In this document: positions 10,462 through 24,090 of the stretch, piece by piece
How positions within the stretch are numbered: position 1 is the stretch's first letter
Layout of the letters: each line of letters opens with the position of its first letter
Program-made: the position numbers and the translations under genes
Notes under the pieces: model-generated
The model's database searches: none
What the model saw: the letters and a program-made list of their open reading frames with translations, nothing else
What the model was told of the DNA's origin: nothing
From: Fasciola hepatica
Lineage: Eukaryota; Platyhelminthes; Trematoda; Plagiorchiida; Fasciolidae
NCBI GenBank assembly: GCA_948099385.1
Contig: CANUEZ040000206.1
Location: 434,001-498,000 of the forward strand
DNA: 64,000 nucleotides
Direction: 5' to 3'

Positions 10462-13314
10462 CTCGTCTTCTGACTTGTACACTCCGATGATCTTCTATAA
10501 TCACTAGGATCTAATTTGAATCGTCTCGATTGTGAATGGATACTGTTGATTGAAGAGGCGACAAATGAATGAGAATTGTTATTTCTCGTAGTTATTCGTG
10601 TCTGGGTCACTGCTAACCCAACGAACAACGAGTTTGCATTTGCAAGCGCTCATCTCATATTCATAGTCAGTAAGTAGTATGTGAACGTGTGTGTGGACGA
10701 CATTTTCGAGGAAGCACACGACCGGTTTGGCGGTTGTTGCCGCTCATCAGCTATGCGTACTCGGTACTCCTATGCCCACTCGTCTTCTGACTTGTACACT
10801 CCGATGATCTTCTATAATCACTAGGATCTAATTTGAATCGTCTCGATTGTGAATGGATACTGTTGATTGAAGAGGCGACAAATGAATGAGAATTGTCATT
10901 TCTCGTAGTTATTCGTGTCTGGGTCACTGGAAACCCAACGAACAACGAGTTTGCATTTGCAAGCGCTCATCTCATATTCATAGTCAGTAAGTAGTATGCG
11001 AACGTGTGTGTGGACGACATTTTCGAGGAAGCACACGACCGGTTTGGCGGTTGTTGCCGCTCATCAGCTATGCGTACTCGGTACTCCTATGCCCACTCGT
11101 CTTCTGACTTGTACACTCCGATGATCTTATATAATCACTAGGATCTAATTTGAATCGTCTCGAGTGTGGATGGATACTGTTGATTGAAGAGGCGACAAAT
11201 GAATGAGAATTGTCATTTCTCGTAGTTATTCGTGTCTGGGTCACTGCTAACCCAACGAACAACGAGTTTGCATTTGCAAGGGCTCATCTCATATTCATAG
11301 TCAGTAAGTAGTATGTGAACGTGTGTGTGGACGACATTTTCGAGGAAGCACACGACCGGTTTGGCGGTTGTTGCCGCTCATCAGCTATGCGTACTCGGTA
11401 CTCCTAAGACCACTCGTCTTCTGACTTGTACACTCCGATGATCTTCTATAATCACTAGGATCTAATTTGAATCGTCTCGATTGTGAATGGATACTGTTGA
11501 TTGAAGAGGCGACAAATGAATGAGAATTGTTATTTCTCGTAGTTATTCGTGTCTGGGTCACTGCTAACCCAACGAACAACGAGTTTGTATTTGCAAGCGC
11601 TCATCTCATATTCATAGTCAGTAAGTAGTATGTGAACGTGTGTGTGGACGACATTTTCGAGGAAGCACACGACCGGTTTGGCGGTTGTTGCCACTCATCA
11701 GCTATGCGTACTCGGTACTCCTATGCCCACTCGTCTTCTGACTTGTACACTCCCGTGACCTTCATTGTTCAATAGGATCTAATTTGAATCGTCTCGATTG
11801 TGAATGGATACTGTTGATTGAAGAGGCGACAAATGAATGAGAATTGTCATTTCTCGTAGTTATTCGTGTCTGGGTCACTGTTAACCCAACGAACAACGAG
11901 TTTGCATTTGCAAGCGCTCATCTCATATTCATAGTCAGTAAGTAGTATGTGAACGTGTGTGTGGACGACATTTTCGAGGAAGCACACGACCGGTTTGGCG
12001 GTTGTTGCCGCTCATCAGCTATGCGTACTCGGTACTCCTATGCCCACTCGTCTTCTGACTTGTACACTCCGATGATCTTCTATAATCACTAGGATCTAAT
12101 TTGAATCGTCTCGATTGTGAATGGATACTGTTGATTGAAGAGGCGACAAATGAATGAGAATTGTCATTTCTCGTAGTTATTCGTGTCTGGGTCACTGGAA
12201 ACCCAACGAACAACGAGTTTGCATTTGCAAGCGCTCATCTCATATTCATAGTCAGTAAGTAGTATGCGAACGTGTGTGTGGACGACATTTTCGAGGAAGC
12301 ACACTACCGGTTTGGCGGTTGTTGCCGCTCATCAGCTATGCGTACTCGGTACTCCTATGCCCACTCGTCTTCTGACTTGTACACTCCGATGATCTTCTAT
12401 AATCACTAGGATCTAATTTGAATCGTCTCGATTGTGAATGGATACTGTTGATTGAAGAGGCGACAAATGAATGAGAATTGTCATTTCTCGTAGTTATTCG
12501 TGTCTGGGTCACTGCTAACCCAACGAACAAGGAGTTTGCATTTGCAAGCGCTCATCTCATATTCATAGTCAGTAAGTAGTATGTGAACGTGTGTGTGGAC
12601 GACATTTTCGAGGAAGCACACGACCGGTTTGGCGGTTGTTGCCGCTCATCAGCTATGCGTACTCGGTACTCCTATGCCCACTCGTCTTCTGACTTGTACA
12701 CTCCGATGATCTTTTATGTTCAATAGGATCTAATTTGAATCGTCTCGATTGTGAATGGATACTGTTGATTGAAGAGGCGACATATGAATGAGAATTGTTA
12801 TTTCTCGTAGTTATTCGTGTCTGGGTCACTGCTAACCCAACGAACAACGAGTTTGTATTTGCAAGCGCTCATCTCATATTCATAGTCAGTAAGTAGTATG
12901 TGAACGTGTGTGTGGACGACATTTTCGAGGAAGCACACGACCGGTTTGGCGGTTGTTGCCGCTCATCAGCTATGCGTACTCGGTACTCCTATGCCCACTC
13001 GTCTTCTGACTTGTACACTCCGATGATCTTCTATAATCACTAGGATCTAATTTGAATCGTCTCGATTGTGAATGGATACTGTTGATTGAAGAGGCGACAA
13101 ATGAATGAGAATTGTCCTTTCTCGTAGTTATTCGTGTCTGGGTCACTGCTAACCCAACGAACAACGAGTTTGCATTTGCAAGCGCTCATCTCATATTCAT
13201 AGTCAGTAAGTAGTATGTGAACGTGTGTGTGGACGACATTTTCGAGGAAGCACACGACCGGTTTGGCGGTTGTTGCCGCTCATCAGCTATGCGTACTCGG
13301 TACTCCTATGCCCA
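10462..13314. repeat. Mixed monomers between the trimer and tetramer zones
   Basis: Nine monomers of mostly type A, with B from 12681 and C from 11730. The GGAAACCC marker recurs near 10928 and 12196, each time with GTATGCGAACG downstream, so those two monomers share ancestry. TGTCCTTTCTC near 13114 first appears here and is shared with the next zone. Nothing other than satellite is present. Confidence 0.8.
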
Positions 13315-15850
13315 CTCGTCTTCTGACTTGTACACTCCGATGATCTTCTATAATCACTAGGATCTAATTTGAATCGTCTCGATTGTGAATGGATACTGTT
13401 GATTGAAGAGGCGACAAATGAATGAGAATTGTCATTTCTCGTAGTTATTCGTGTCTGGGTCACTGCTAACCCAACGAACAACGAGTTTGCATTTGCAAGC
13501 GCTCATCTCATATTCATAGTCAGTAAGTAGTATGTGAACGTGTGTGTGGACGACATTTTCGAGGAAGCACACGACCGGTTTGGCGGTTGTTGCCGCTCAT
13601 CAGCTACGCGTACTCGGTACTCCTATGCCCACTCGTCTTCTGACTTGTACACTCCGATGATCTTCTATAATCACTAGGATCTAATTTGAATCGTCTCGAT
13701 TGTGAATGGATACTGTTGATTGAAGAGGCGACAAATGAATGAGAATTGTCATTTCTCGTAGTTATTCGTGTCTGGGTCACTGCTAACTCAACGAACAACG
13801 AGTTTGTATTTGCAAGCGCTCATCTCATATTCATAGTCAGTAAGTAGTATGTGAACGTGTGTGTGGACGACATTTTCGAGGAAGCACACGACCGGTTTGG
13901 CGGTTGTTGCCGCTCATCAGCTATGCGTACTCGGTACTCCTATGCCCACTCGTCTTCTGACTTGTACACTCCGATGATCTTTTATGATCAATAGGATCTA
14001 ATTTGAATCGTCTCGATTGTGAATGGATACTGTTGATTGAAGAGGCGACAAATGAATGAGAATTGTCATTTCTCGTAGTTATTCGTGTCTGGGTCACTGC
14101 TAACCCAACGAACAACGAGTTTGCATTTGCAAGCGCTCATCTCATATTCATAGTCAGTAAGTAGTATGTGAACGTGTGTGTGGACGACATTTTCGAGGAA
14201 GCACACGACCGGTTTGGCGGTTGTTGCCGCTCATCAGCTATGCGTACTCGGTACTCCTATGCCCACTCGTCTTCTGACTTGTACACTCCGATGATCTTTT
14301 ATGTTCAATAGGATCTAATTTGAATCGTCTCGATTGTGAATGGATACTGTTGATTGAAGAGGCGACAAATGAATGAGAATTGTCCTTTCTCGTAGTTATT
14401 CGTGTCTGGGTCACTGCTAACCCAACGAACAACGAGTTTGCATTTGCAAGCGCTCATCTCATATTCATAGTCAGTAAGTAGTATGTGAACGTGTGTGTGG
14501 ACGACATTTTCGAGGAAGCACACGACCGGTTTGGCGGTTGTTGCCGCTCATCAGCTATGCGTACTCGGTACTCCTATGCCCACTCGTCTTCTGACTTGTA
14601 CACTCCGATGATCTTCTATAATCACTAGGATCTAATTTGAATCGTCTCGATTGTGAATGGATACTGTTGATTGAAGAGGCGACAAATGAATGAGAATTGT
14701 CATTTCTCGTAGTTATTCGTGTCTGGGTCACTGCTAACCCAACGAACAACGAGTTTGCATTTGCAAGCGCTCATCTCATATTCATAGTCAGTAAGTAGTA
14801 TGTGAACGTGTGTGTGGACGACATTTTCGAGGAAGCACACGACCGGTTTGGCGGTTGTTGCCGCTCATCAGCTAGGCGTACTCGGTACTCCTATGCCCAC
14901 TCGTCTTCTGACTTGTACACTCCGATGATCTTCTATAATCACTAGGATCTAATTTGAATCGTCTCGATTGTGAATGGATACTGTTGATTGAAGAGGCGAC
15001 AAATGAATGAGAATTGTCATTTCTCGTAGTTATTCGTGTCTGGGTCACTGCTAACTCAACGAACAACGAGTTTGTATTTGCAAGCGCTCATCTCATATTC
15101 ATAGTCAGTAAGTAGTATGTGAACGTGTGTGTGGACGACATTTTCGAGGAAGCACACGACCGGTTTGGCGGTTGTTGCCGCTCATCAGCTATGCGTACTC
15201 GGTACTCCTATGCCCACTCGTCTTCTGACTTGTACACTCCGATGATCTTTTATGATCAATAGGATCTAATTTGAATCGTCTCGATTGTGAATGGATACTG
15301 TTGATTGAAGAGGCGACAAATGAATGAGAATTGTCATTTCTCGTAGTTATTCGTGTCTGGGTCACTGCTAACCCAACGAACAACGAGTTTGCATTTGCAA
15401 GCGCTCATCTCATATTCATAGTCAGTAAGTAGTATGTGAACGTGTGTGTGGACGACATTTTCGAGGAAGCACACGACCGGTTTGGCGGTTGTTGCCGCTC
15501 ATCAGCTATGCGTACTCGGTACTCCTATGCCCACTCGTCTTCTGACTTGTACACTCCGATGATCTTTTATGTTCAATAGGATCTAATTTGAATCGTCTCG
15601 ATTGTGAATGGATACTGTTGATTGAAGAGGCGACAAATGAATGAGAATTGTCCTTTCTCGTAGTTATTCGTGTCTGGGTCACTGCTAACCCAACGAACAA
15701 CGAGTTTGCATTTGCAAGCGCTCATCTCATATTCATAGTCAGTAAGTAGTATGTGAACGTGTGTGTGGACGACATTTTCGAGGAAGCACACGACCGGTTT
15801 GGCGGTTGTTGCCGCTCATCAGCTATGCGTACTCGGTACTCCTATGCCCA
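13315..15850. repeat. 1268-bp tetramer, two nearly identical copies
   Basis: Monomers starting at 13315, 13632, 13949 and 14266 are repeated in the same order at 14583, 14900, 15217 and 15534. Shared private markers are GCTAACTCAACG in the second monomer, TTTTATGATCAAT in the third and TGTCCTTTCTC in the fourth. Comparing the copies by eye I found one difference: C at 13607 versus G at 14875. This is a very recent tandem duplication of four monomers, or an assembly duplication. Confidence 0.88.
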
Positions 15851-18069
15851 CTCGTCTTCTGACTTGTACACTCTCGTGACCTTCATTGTTCAATAGGATC
15901 TAATTTGAATCGTCTCGATTGTGAATGGATACTGTTGATTGAAGAGGCGACAAATGAATGAGAATTGTCATTTCTCGTAGTTATTCGTGTCTGTGTCACT
16001 GCTAACCCAACGAACAACGAGTTTGCATATGCAAGCGCTCATCTCATATTCATAGTCAGTAAGTAGTATGTGAACGTGTGTGTGGACGACATTTTCGAGG
16101 AAGCACACGACCGGTTTGGCGGTTGTTGCCGCTCATCAGCTATGCGTACTCGGTACTCCTATGCCCACTCGTCTTCTGACTTGTACACTCCGATGATCTT
16201 CTATAATCACTAGGATCTAATTTGAATCGTCTCGATTGTGGATGGATACTGTTGATTGAAGAGGCGACAAATGAATGAGAATTGTCATTTCTCGTAGTTA
16301 TTCGTGTCTGGGTCACTGCTAACCCAACGAACAACGAGTTTGTATTTGCAAGCGCTCATCTCATATTCATAGTCAGTAAGTAGTATGTGAACGTGTGTGT
16401 GGACGACATTTTCGAGGAAGCACACGACCGGTTTGGCGGTTGTTGCCGCTCATCAGCTAGGCGTACTCGGTACTCCTATGCCCACTCGTCTTCTGACTTG
16501 TACACTCCGATGATCTTCTATAATCACTAGGATCTAATTTGAATCGTCTCGATTGTGAATGGATACTGTTGATTGAAGAGGCGACAAATGAATGAGAATT
16601 GTTATTTCTCGTAGTTATTCGTGTCTGGGTCACTGCTAACCCAACGAACAACGAGTTTGCATTTGCAAGCGCTCATCTCATATTCATAGTCAGTAAGTAG
16701 TATGTGAACGTGTGTGTGGACGACATTTTCGAGGAAGCACACGACCGGTTTGGCGGTTGTTGCCGCTCATCAGCTATGCGTACTCGGTACTCCTATGCCC
16801 ACTCGTCTTCTGACTTGTACACTCCCGTGACCTTCATTGTTCAATAGGATCTAATTTGAATCGTCTCGAGTGTGAATGGATACTGTTGATTGAAGAGGCG
16901 ACAAATGAATGAGAATTGTCATTTCTCGTAGTTATTCGTGTCTGGGTCACTGCTAACCCAACGAACAACGAGTTTGTATTTGCAAGCGCTCATCTCATAT
17001 TCATAGTTAGTAAGTAGTATGTGAACGTGTGTGTGGACGACATTTTCGAGGAAGCACACGACCGGTTTGGCGGTTGTTGCCGCTCATCAGCTAGGCGTAC
17101 TCGGTACTCCTATGCCCACTCGTCTTCTGACTTGTACACTCCGATGATCTTCTATAATCACTAGGATCTAATTTGAATCGTCTCGATTGTGAATGGATAC
17201 TGTTGATTGAAGAGGCGACAAATGAATGAGAATTGTTATTTCTCGTAGTTATTCGTGTCTGGGTCACTGCTAACCCAACGAACAACGAGTTTGCATTTGC
17301 AAGCGCTCATCTCATATTCATAGTCAGTAAGTAGTATGTGAACATGTGAGTGGACGACATTTTCGAGGAAGCACACGACCGGTTTGGCGGTTGTTGCCGC
17401 TCATCAGCTATGCGTACTCGGTACTCCTATGCCCACTCGTCTTCTGAATTGTACACTCCGATGATCTTTTATGTTCAATAGGATCTAATTTGAATCGTCT
17501 CGAGTGTGGATGGATACTGTTGATTGAAGAGGCGACAAATGAATGAGAATTGTCATTTCTCGTAGTTATTCGTGTCTGGGTCACTGCTAACCCAACGAAC
17601 AACGAGTTTGTATTTGCAAGCGCTCATCTCATATTCATAGTCAGTAAGTAGTATGTGAACGTGTGTGTGGACGACATTTTCGAGGAAGCACACGACCGGT
17701 TTGGCGGTTGTTGCCGCTCATCAGCTATGCGTACTCGGTACTCCTATGCCCACTCGTCTTCTGACTTGTACACTCCCGTGACCTTCATTGTTCAATAGGA
17801 TCTAATTTGAATCGTCTCGATTGTGAATGGATACTGTTGATTGAAGAGGCGACAAATGAATGAGAATTGTCATTTCTCGCAGTTATTCGTGTCTGGGTCA
17901 CTGCTAACCCAACGAACAACGAGTTTGCATTTGCAAGCGCTCATCTCATATTCATAGTCAGTAAGTAGTATGTGAACGTGTGTGTGGACGACATTTTCGA
18001 GGAAGCACACGACCGGTTTGGCGGTTGTTGCCGCTCATCAGCTATGCGTACTCGGTACTCCTATGCCCA
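15851..18069. repeat. Mixed monomers with frequent type C
   Basis: Seven monomers in which type C is unusually dense, with members starting at 15851, 16802 and 17753. The first has CTCTCGTGACC rather than CTCCCGTGACC. Two A monomers start just after GCTAGGCGTACTC. The GAGTGTGGATGG and CATGTGAGTGG variants appear here. The C spacing (951 bp, then 951 bp) suggests a decayed trimer period. Confidence 0.75.
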
Positions 18070-19337
18070 CTCGTCTTCTGACTTGTACACTCCGATGATC
18101 TTTTATGTTCAATAGGATCTAATTTGAATCGTCTCGAGTGTGGATGGATACTGTTGATTGAAGAGGCGACAAATGAATGAGAATTGTCATTTCTCGTAGT
18201 CATTTGTGTCTGGGTCACTGTTAACCCAACGAACAACGAGTTTGTATTTGCAAGCGCTCATCTCATATTCATAGTCAGTAAGTAGTATGTGAACGTGTGT
18301 GTGGACGACATTTTCGAGGAAGCACACGACCGGTTTGGCGGTTGTTGCCGCTCATCAGCTATGCGTACTCGGTACTCCTATGCCCACTCGTCTTCTGACT
18401 TGTACACTCCGATGATCTTCTATAATCACTAGGATCTAATTTGAATCGTCTCGAGTGTGGATGGATACTGTTGATTGAAGAGGCGACAAATGAATGAGAA
18501 TTGTCATTTCTCGCAGTTATTCGTGTCTGGGTCACTGCTAACCCAACGAACAACGAGTTTGCATTTGCAAGCGCTCATCTCATATTCATAGTCAGTAAGT
18601 AGTATGTGAACGTGTGTGTGGACGACATTTTCGAGGAAGCACACGACCGGTTTGGCGGTTGTTGCCGCTCATCAGCTATGCGTACTCGGTACTCCTATGC
18701 CCACTCGTCTTCTGACTTGTACACTCCGATGATCTTTTATGTTCAATAGGATCTAATTTGAATCGTCTCGAGTGTGGATGGATACTGTTGATTGAAGAGG
18801 CGACAAATGAATGAGAATTGTCATTTCTCGTAGTCATTTGTGTCTGGGTCACTGTTAACCCAACGAACAACGAGTTTGTATTTGCAAGCGCTCATCTCAT
18901 ATTCATAGTCAGTAAGTAGTATGTGAACGTGTGTGTGGACGACATTTTCGAGGAAGCACACGACCGGTTTGGCGGTTGTTGCCGCTCATCAGCTATGCGT
19001 ACTCGGTACTCCTATGCCCACTCGTCTTCTGACTTGTACACTCCGATGATCTTCTATAATCACTAGGATCTAATTTGAATCGTCTCGAGTGTGGATGGAT
19101 ACTGTTGATTGAAGAGGCGACAAATGAATGAGAATTGTCATTTCTCGTAGTTATTCGTGTCTGGGTCACTGCTAACCCAACGAACAACGAGTTTGCATTT
19201 GCAAGCGCTCATCTCATATTCATAGTCAGTAAGTAGTATGTGAACGTGTGTGTGGACGACATTTTCGAGGACGCACACGACCGGTTTGGCGGTTGTTGCC
19301 GCTCATCAGCTATGCGTACTCGATACTCCTATGCCCA
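18070..19337. repeat. 634-bp dimer, two copies
   Basis: A B monomer carrying AGTCATTTGTGTC and CTGTTAACCC (start 18070) is followed by an A monomer with GAGTGTGGATGG (start 18387). The same pair recurs at 18704 and 19021. The clearest difference between the second members is CTCGCAGTT (near 18512) versus CTCGTAGTT (near 19146). This is a recent two-monomer duplication. Confidence 0.75.
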
Positions 19338-22300
19338 CTCGTCTTCTGACTTGTACACTCCGATGATCTTCTATAATCACTAGGATCTAATTTGAATCGT
19401 CTCGATTGTGGATGGATACTGTTGATTGAAGAGGCGACAAATGAATGAGAACTGTCATTTCTCGTAGTTATTCGTGTCTGGGTCACTGCTAACCCAACGA
19501 ACAACGAGTTTGCATTTGCAAGCGCTCATCTCATATTCATAGTCAGTAAGTAGTATGTGAACGTGTGTGTGGACGACATTTTCGAGGAAGCACACGACCG
19601 GTTTGGCGGTGTTTGCCGCTCATCAGCTATGCGTACCCGGTACTCCTATGCCCACTCGTCTTCTGACTTCTACACTCCGATGATCTTTTATGTTCACTAG
19701 GATCTAATTTGAATCGTCTCGATTGTGGATGGATACTGTTGATTGAAGAGGCGACAAATGAATGAGAATTGTCATTTCTCGTAGTCATTTGTGTCTGGGT
19801 CACCGTTAACCCAACGAACAACGAGTTTGTATTTGCAAGCGCTCATCTCATATTCATAGTCAGTAAGTAGTATGTGAACGTGTGTGTGGACGACATTTTC
19901 GAGGAAGCACACGACCGGTTTGGCGGTTGTTGCCGCTCATCAGCTATGCGTACTCGGTACTCCTATGCCCACTCGTCTTCTGACTTGTACACTCCCGTGA
20001 CCTTCATTGTTCAATAGGATCTAATTTGAATCGTCCCGATTGTGAATGGATACTGTTGATTGAAGAGGCGACAAATGAATGAGAATTGTCATTTCTCTTA
20101 GTTATTCGTGTCTGGGTCACTGCTAACCCAACGAACAACGAGTTTGCATTTGCAAGCGCTCATCTCATATTCATAGTCAGTAAGTAGTATGTGAACGTGT
20201 GTGTGGACGACATTTTCGAGGAAGCACACGACCGGTTTGGCGGTTGTTGCCGCTCATCAGCTATGCGTACTCGGTACTCCTATGCCCACTCGTCTTCTGA
20301 CTTGTACACTCCGATGATCTTCTATAATCACTAGCATCTAATTTGAATCGTCTCGATTGTGGATGGATACTGTTGATTGAAGAGGCGACAAATGAATGAG
20401 AATTGTCATTTCTCGTAGTCATTTGTGTCTGGGTCACCGTTAACCCAACGAACAACGAGTTTGTATTTGCAAGCGCTCATCTCATATTCATAGTCAGTAA
20501 GTAGTATGTGAACGTGTGTGTGGACGACATTTTCGAGGAAGCACACGACCGGTTTGGCGGTTGTTGCCGCTCATCAGCTATGCGTACTCGGTACTCCTAT
20601 GCCCACTCGTCTTCTGACTTGTACACTCCGATGATCTTCTATAATCACTAGGATCTAATTTGAATCGTCTCGAGTGTGGATGGATACTGTTGATTGAAGA
20701 GGCGACAAATGAATGAGAATTGTCATTTCTCGTAGTTATTCGTGTCTGGGTCACTGCTAACCCAACGAACAACGAGTTTGCATTTGCAAGCGCTCATCTC
20801 ATATTCATAGTCAGTAAGTAGTATGTGAACGTGTGTGTGGACGACATTTTCGAGGAAGCACACGACCGGTTTGGCGGTTGTTGCCGCTCATCAGCTATGC
20901 GTACTCGATACTCCTATGCCCACTCGTCTTCTGACTTGTACACTCCGATGATCTTCTATAATCACTAGGATCTAATTTGAATCGTCTCGATTGTGGATGG
21001 ATACTGTTGATTGAAGAGGCGACAAATGAATGAGAACTGTCATTTCTCGTAGTTATTCGTGTCTGGGTCACTGCTAACCCAACGAACAACGAGTTTGCAT
21101 TTGCAAGCGCTCATCTCATATTCATAGTCAGTAAGTAGTATGTGAACGTGTGTGTGGACGACATTTTCGAGGAAGCACACGACCGGTTTGGCGGTGTTTG
21201 CCGCTCATCAGCTATGCGTACCCGGTACTCCTATGCCCACTCGTCTTCTGACTTCTACACTCCGATGATCTTTTATGTTCAATAGGATCTAATTTGAATC
21301 GTCTCGATTGTGGATGGATACTGTTGATTGAAGAGGCGACAAATGAATGAGAATTGTCATTTCTCGTAGTCATTTGTGTCTGGGTCACCGTTAACCCAAC
21401 GAACAACGAGTTTGTATTTGCAAGCGCTCATCTCATATTCATAGTCAGTAAGTAGTATGTGAACGTGTGTGTGGACGACATTTTCGAGGAAGCACACGAC
21501 CGGTTTGGCGGTTGTTGCCGCTCATCAGCTATGCGTACTCGGTACTCCTATGCCCACTCGTCTTCTGACTTGTACACTCCCGTGACCTTCATTGTTCAAT
21601 AGGATCTAATTTGAATCGTCCCGATTGTGAATGGATACTGTTGATTGAAGAGGCGACAAATGAATGAGAATTGTCATTTCTCTTAGTTATTCGTGTCTGG
21701 GTCACTGCTAACCCAACGAACAACGAGTTTGCATTTGCAAGCGCTCATCTCATATTCATAGTCAGTAAGTAGTATGTGAACGTGTGTGTGGACGACATTT
21801 TCGAGGAAGCACACGACCGGTTTGGCGGTTGTTGCCGCTCATCAGCTATGCGTACTCGGTACTCCTATGCCCACTCGTCTTCTGACTTGTACACTCCGAT
21901 GATCTTTTGTGTTCAATAGGATCTAATTTGAATCGTCTCGAGTGTGGATGGATACTGTTGATTGAAGAGGCGACAAATGAATGAGAATTGTCATTTCTCG
22001 CAGTTATTCGTGTCTGGGTCACTGCTAACCCAACGAACAACGAGTTTGCATTTGCAAGCGCTCATCTCATATTCATAGTCAGTAAGTAGTATGTGAACGT
22101 GTGTGGACGACATTTTCGAGGAAGCACACGACCGGTTTGGCGGTTGTTGCCGCTCATCAGCTATGCGTACTCGATACTCCTATGCCCACTCGTCTTCTGA
22201 CTTGTACACTCCGATGATCTTTTGTGTTCAATAGGATCTAATTTGAATCGTCTCGATTGTGGATGGATACTGTTGATTGAAGAGGCGACAAATGAATGAG

Positions 22301-24090
22301 AATTGTCATTTCTCGCAGTTATTCGTGTCTGGGTCACTGCTAACCCAACGAACAACGAGTTTGCATTTGCAAGCGCTCATCTCATATTCATAGTCAATAA
22401 GTAGTATGTGAACGTGTGTGTGGACGACATTTTCGAGGAAGCACACGACCGGTTTGGCGGTTGTTGCCGCTCATCAGCTATGCGTACTCGGTACTCCTAT
22501 GCCCACTCGTCTTCTGACTTGTACACTCCGATGATCGTTTATGTTCAATAGGATCTAACTTGAATCGTCTCGAGTGTGAATGGATACTGTTGATTGAAGA
22601 GGCGACAAATGAATGAGAATTGTCATTTCTCGTAGTTATTCGTGTCTGGGTCACTGCTAACCCAACGAACAACGAGTTTGCATTTGCAAGCGCTCATCTC
22701 ATATTCATAGTCAGTAAGTAGTATGTGAACGTGTGTGTGGACGACATTTTCGAGGAAGCACACGACCGGTTTGGCGGTTGTTGCCGCTCATCAGCTAGGC
22801 GTACTCGGTACTCCTATGCCCACTCGTCTTCTGACTTGTACACTCCGATGATCTTCTATAATCACTAGGATCTAATTTGAATCGTCTCGATTGTGGATGG
22901 ATACTGTTGATTGAAGAGGCGACAAATGAATGAGAACTGTCATTTCTCGTAGTTATTCGTGTCTGGGTCACTGCTAACCCAACGAACAACGAGTTTGCAT
23001 TTGCAAGCGCTCATCTCATATTCATAGTCAGTAAGTAGTATGTGAACATGTGAGTGGACGACATTTTCGAGGAAGCACACGACCGGTTTGGCGGTTGTTG
23101 CCGCTCATCAGCTATGCGTACCCGGTACTCCTATGCCCACTCGTCTTCTGACTTCTACACTCCGATGATCTTTTATGTTTAATAGGATCTAATTTGAATC
23201 GTCTCGAGTGTGGATGGATACTGTTGATTGAAGAGGCGACAAATGAATGAGAATTGTCATTTCTCGTAGTCATTTGTGTCTGGGTCACCGTTAACCCAAC
23301 GAACAACGAGTTTGCATTTGCAAGCGCTCATCTCATATTCATAGTCAATAAGTAGTATGTGAACGTGTGTGTGGACGACATTTTCGAGGAAGCACACGAC
23401 CGGTTTGGCGGTTGTTGCCGCTCATCAGCTATGCGTACTCGGTACTCCTATGCCCACTCGTCTTCTGACTTGTACACTCCCGTGACCTTCATTGTTCAAT
23501 AGGATCTAATTTGAATCGTCCCGATTGTGAATGGATACTGTTGATTGAAGAGGCGACAAATGAATGAGAATTGTCATTTCTCTTAGTTATTCGTGTCTGG
23601 GTCACTGCTAACCCAACGAACAACGAGTTTGCATTTGCAAGCGCTCATCTCATATTCATAGTCTGTAAGTAGTATGTGAACGTGTGTGTGGACGACATTT
23701 TCGAGGAAGCACACGACCGGTTTGGCGGTTGTTGCCGCTCATCAGCTATGCGTACTCGGTACTCCTATGCCCACTCGTCTTCTGACTTGTACACTCCGAT
23801 GATCTTTTGTGTTCAATAGGATCTAATTTGAATCGTCTCGATTGTGGATGGATACTGTTGATTGAAGAGGCGACAAATGAATGAGAATTGTCATTTCTCG
23901 CAGTTATTCGTGTCTGGGTCACTGCTAACCCAACGAACAACGAGTTTGCATTTGCAAGCGCTCATCTCATATTCATAGTCAATAAGTAGTATGTGAACGT
24001 GTGTGTGGACGACATTTTCGAGGAAGCACACGACCGGTTTGGCGGTTGTTGCCGCTCATCAGCTATGCGTACTCGGTACTCCTATGCCCA
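19021..24090. repeat. 1585-bp pentamer, two copies plus a partial third
   Basis: Five monomers starting at 19021, 19338, 19655, 19972 and 20289 recur at 20606, 20923, 21240, 21557 and 21874. Landmarks in order are GAGTGTGGATGG; TACTCGATACTC with GAGAACTGTC; CGGTGTTTGCC, TACCCGGTACTC and GACTTCTACAC with CACCGTTAACC; and a type C monomer with CTCTTAGTT. The fifth members differ, because 21874 carries CTTTTGTGTTC. After two extra monomers (22189-22822), a four-member partial third copy runs from 22823 to 24090. Its third member is again type C with CTCTTAGTT. Confidence 0.78.
22099..22106. other. 2-bp contraction in the GT tract (315-bp monomer)
   Basis: Monomer 21874-22188 is 315 bp long because GAACGTGTGTGTGG has become GAACGTGTGTGG. 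The downstream array resumes with the phase shifted by 2 bp. This is most simply one-unit slippage. Confidence 0.9.
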
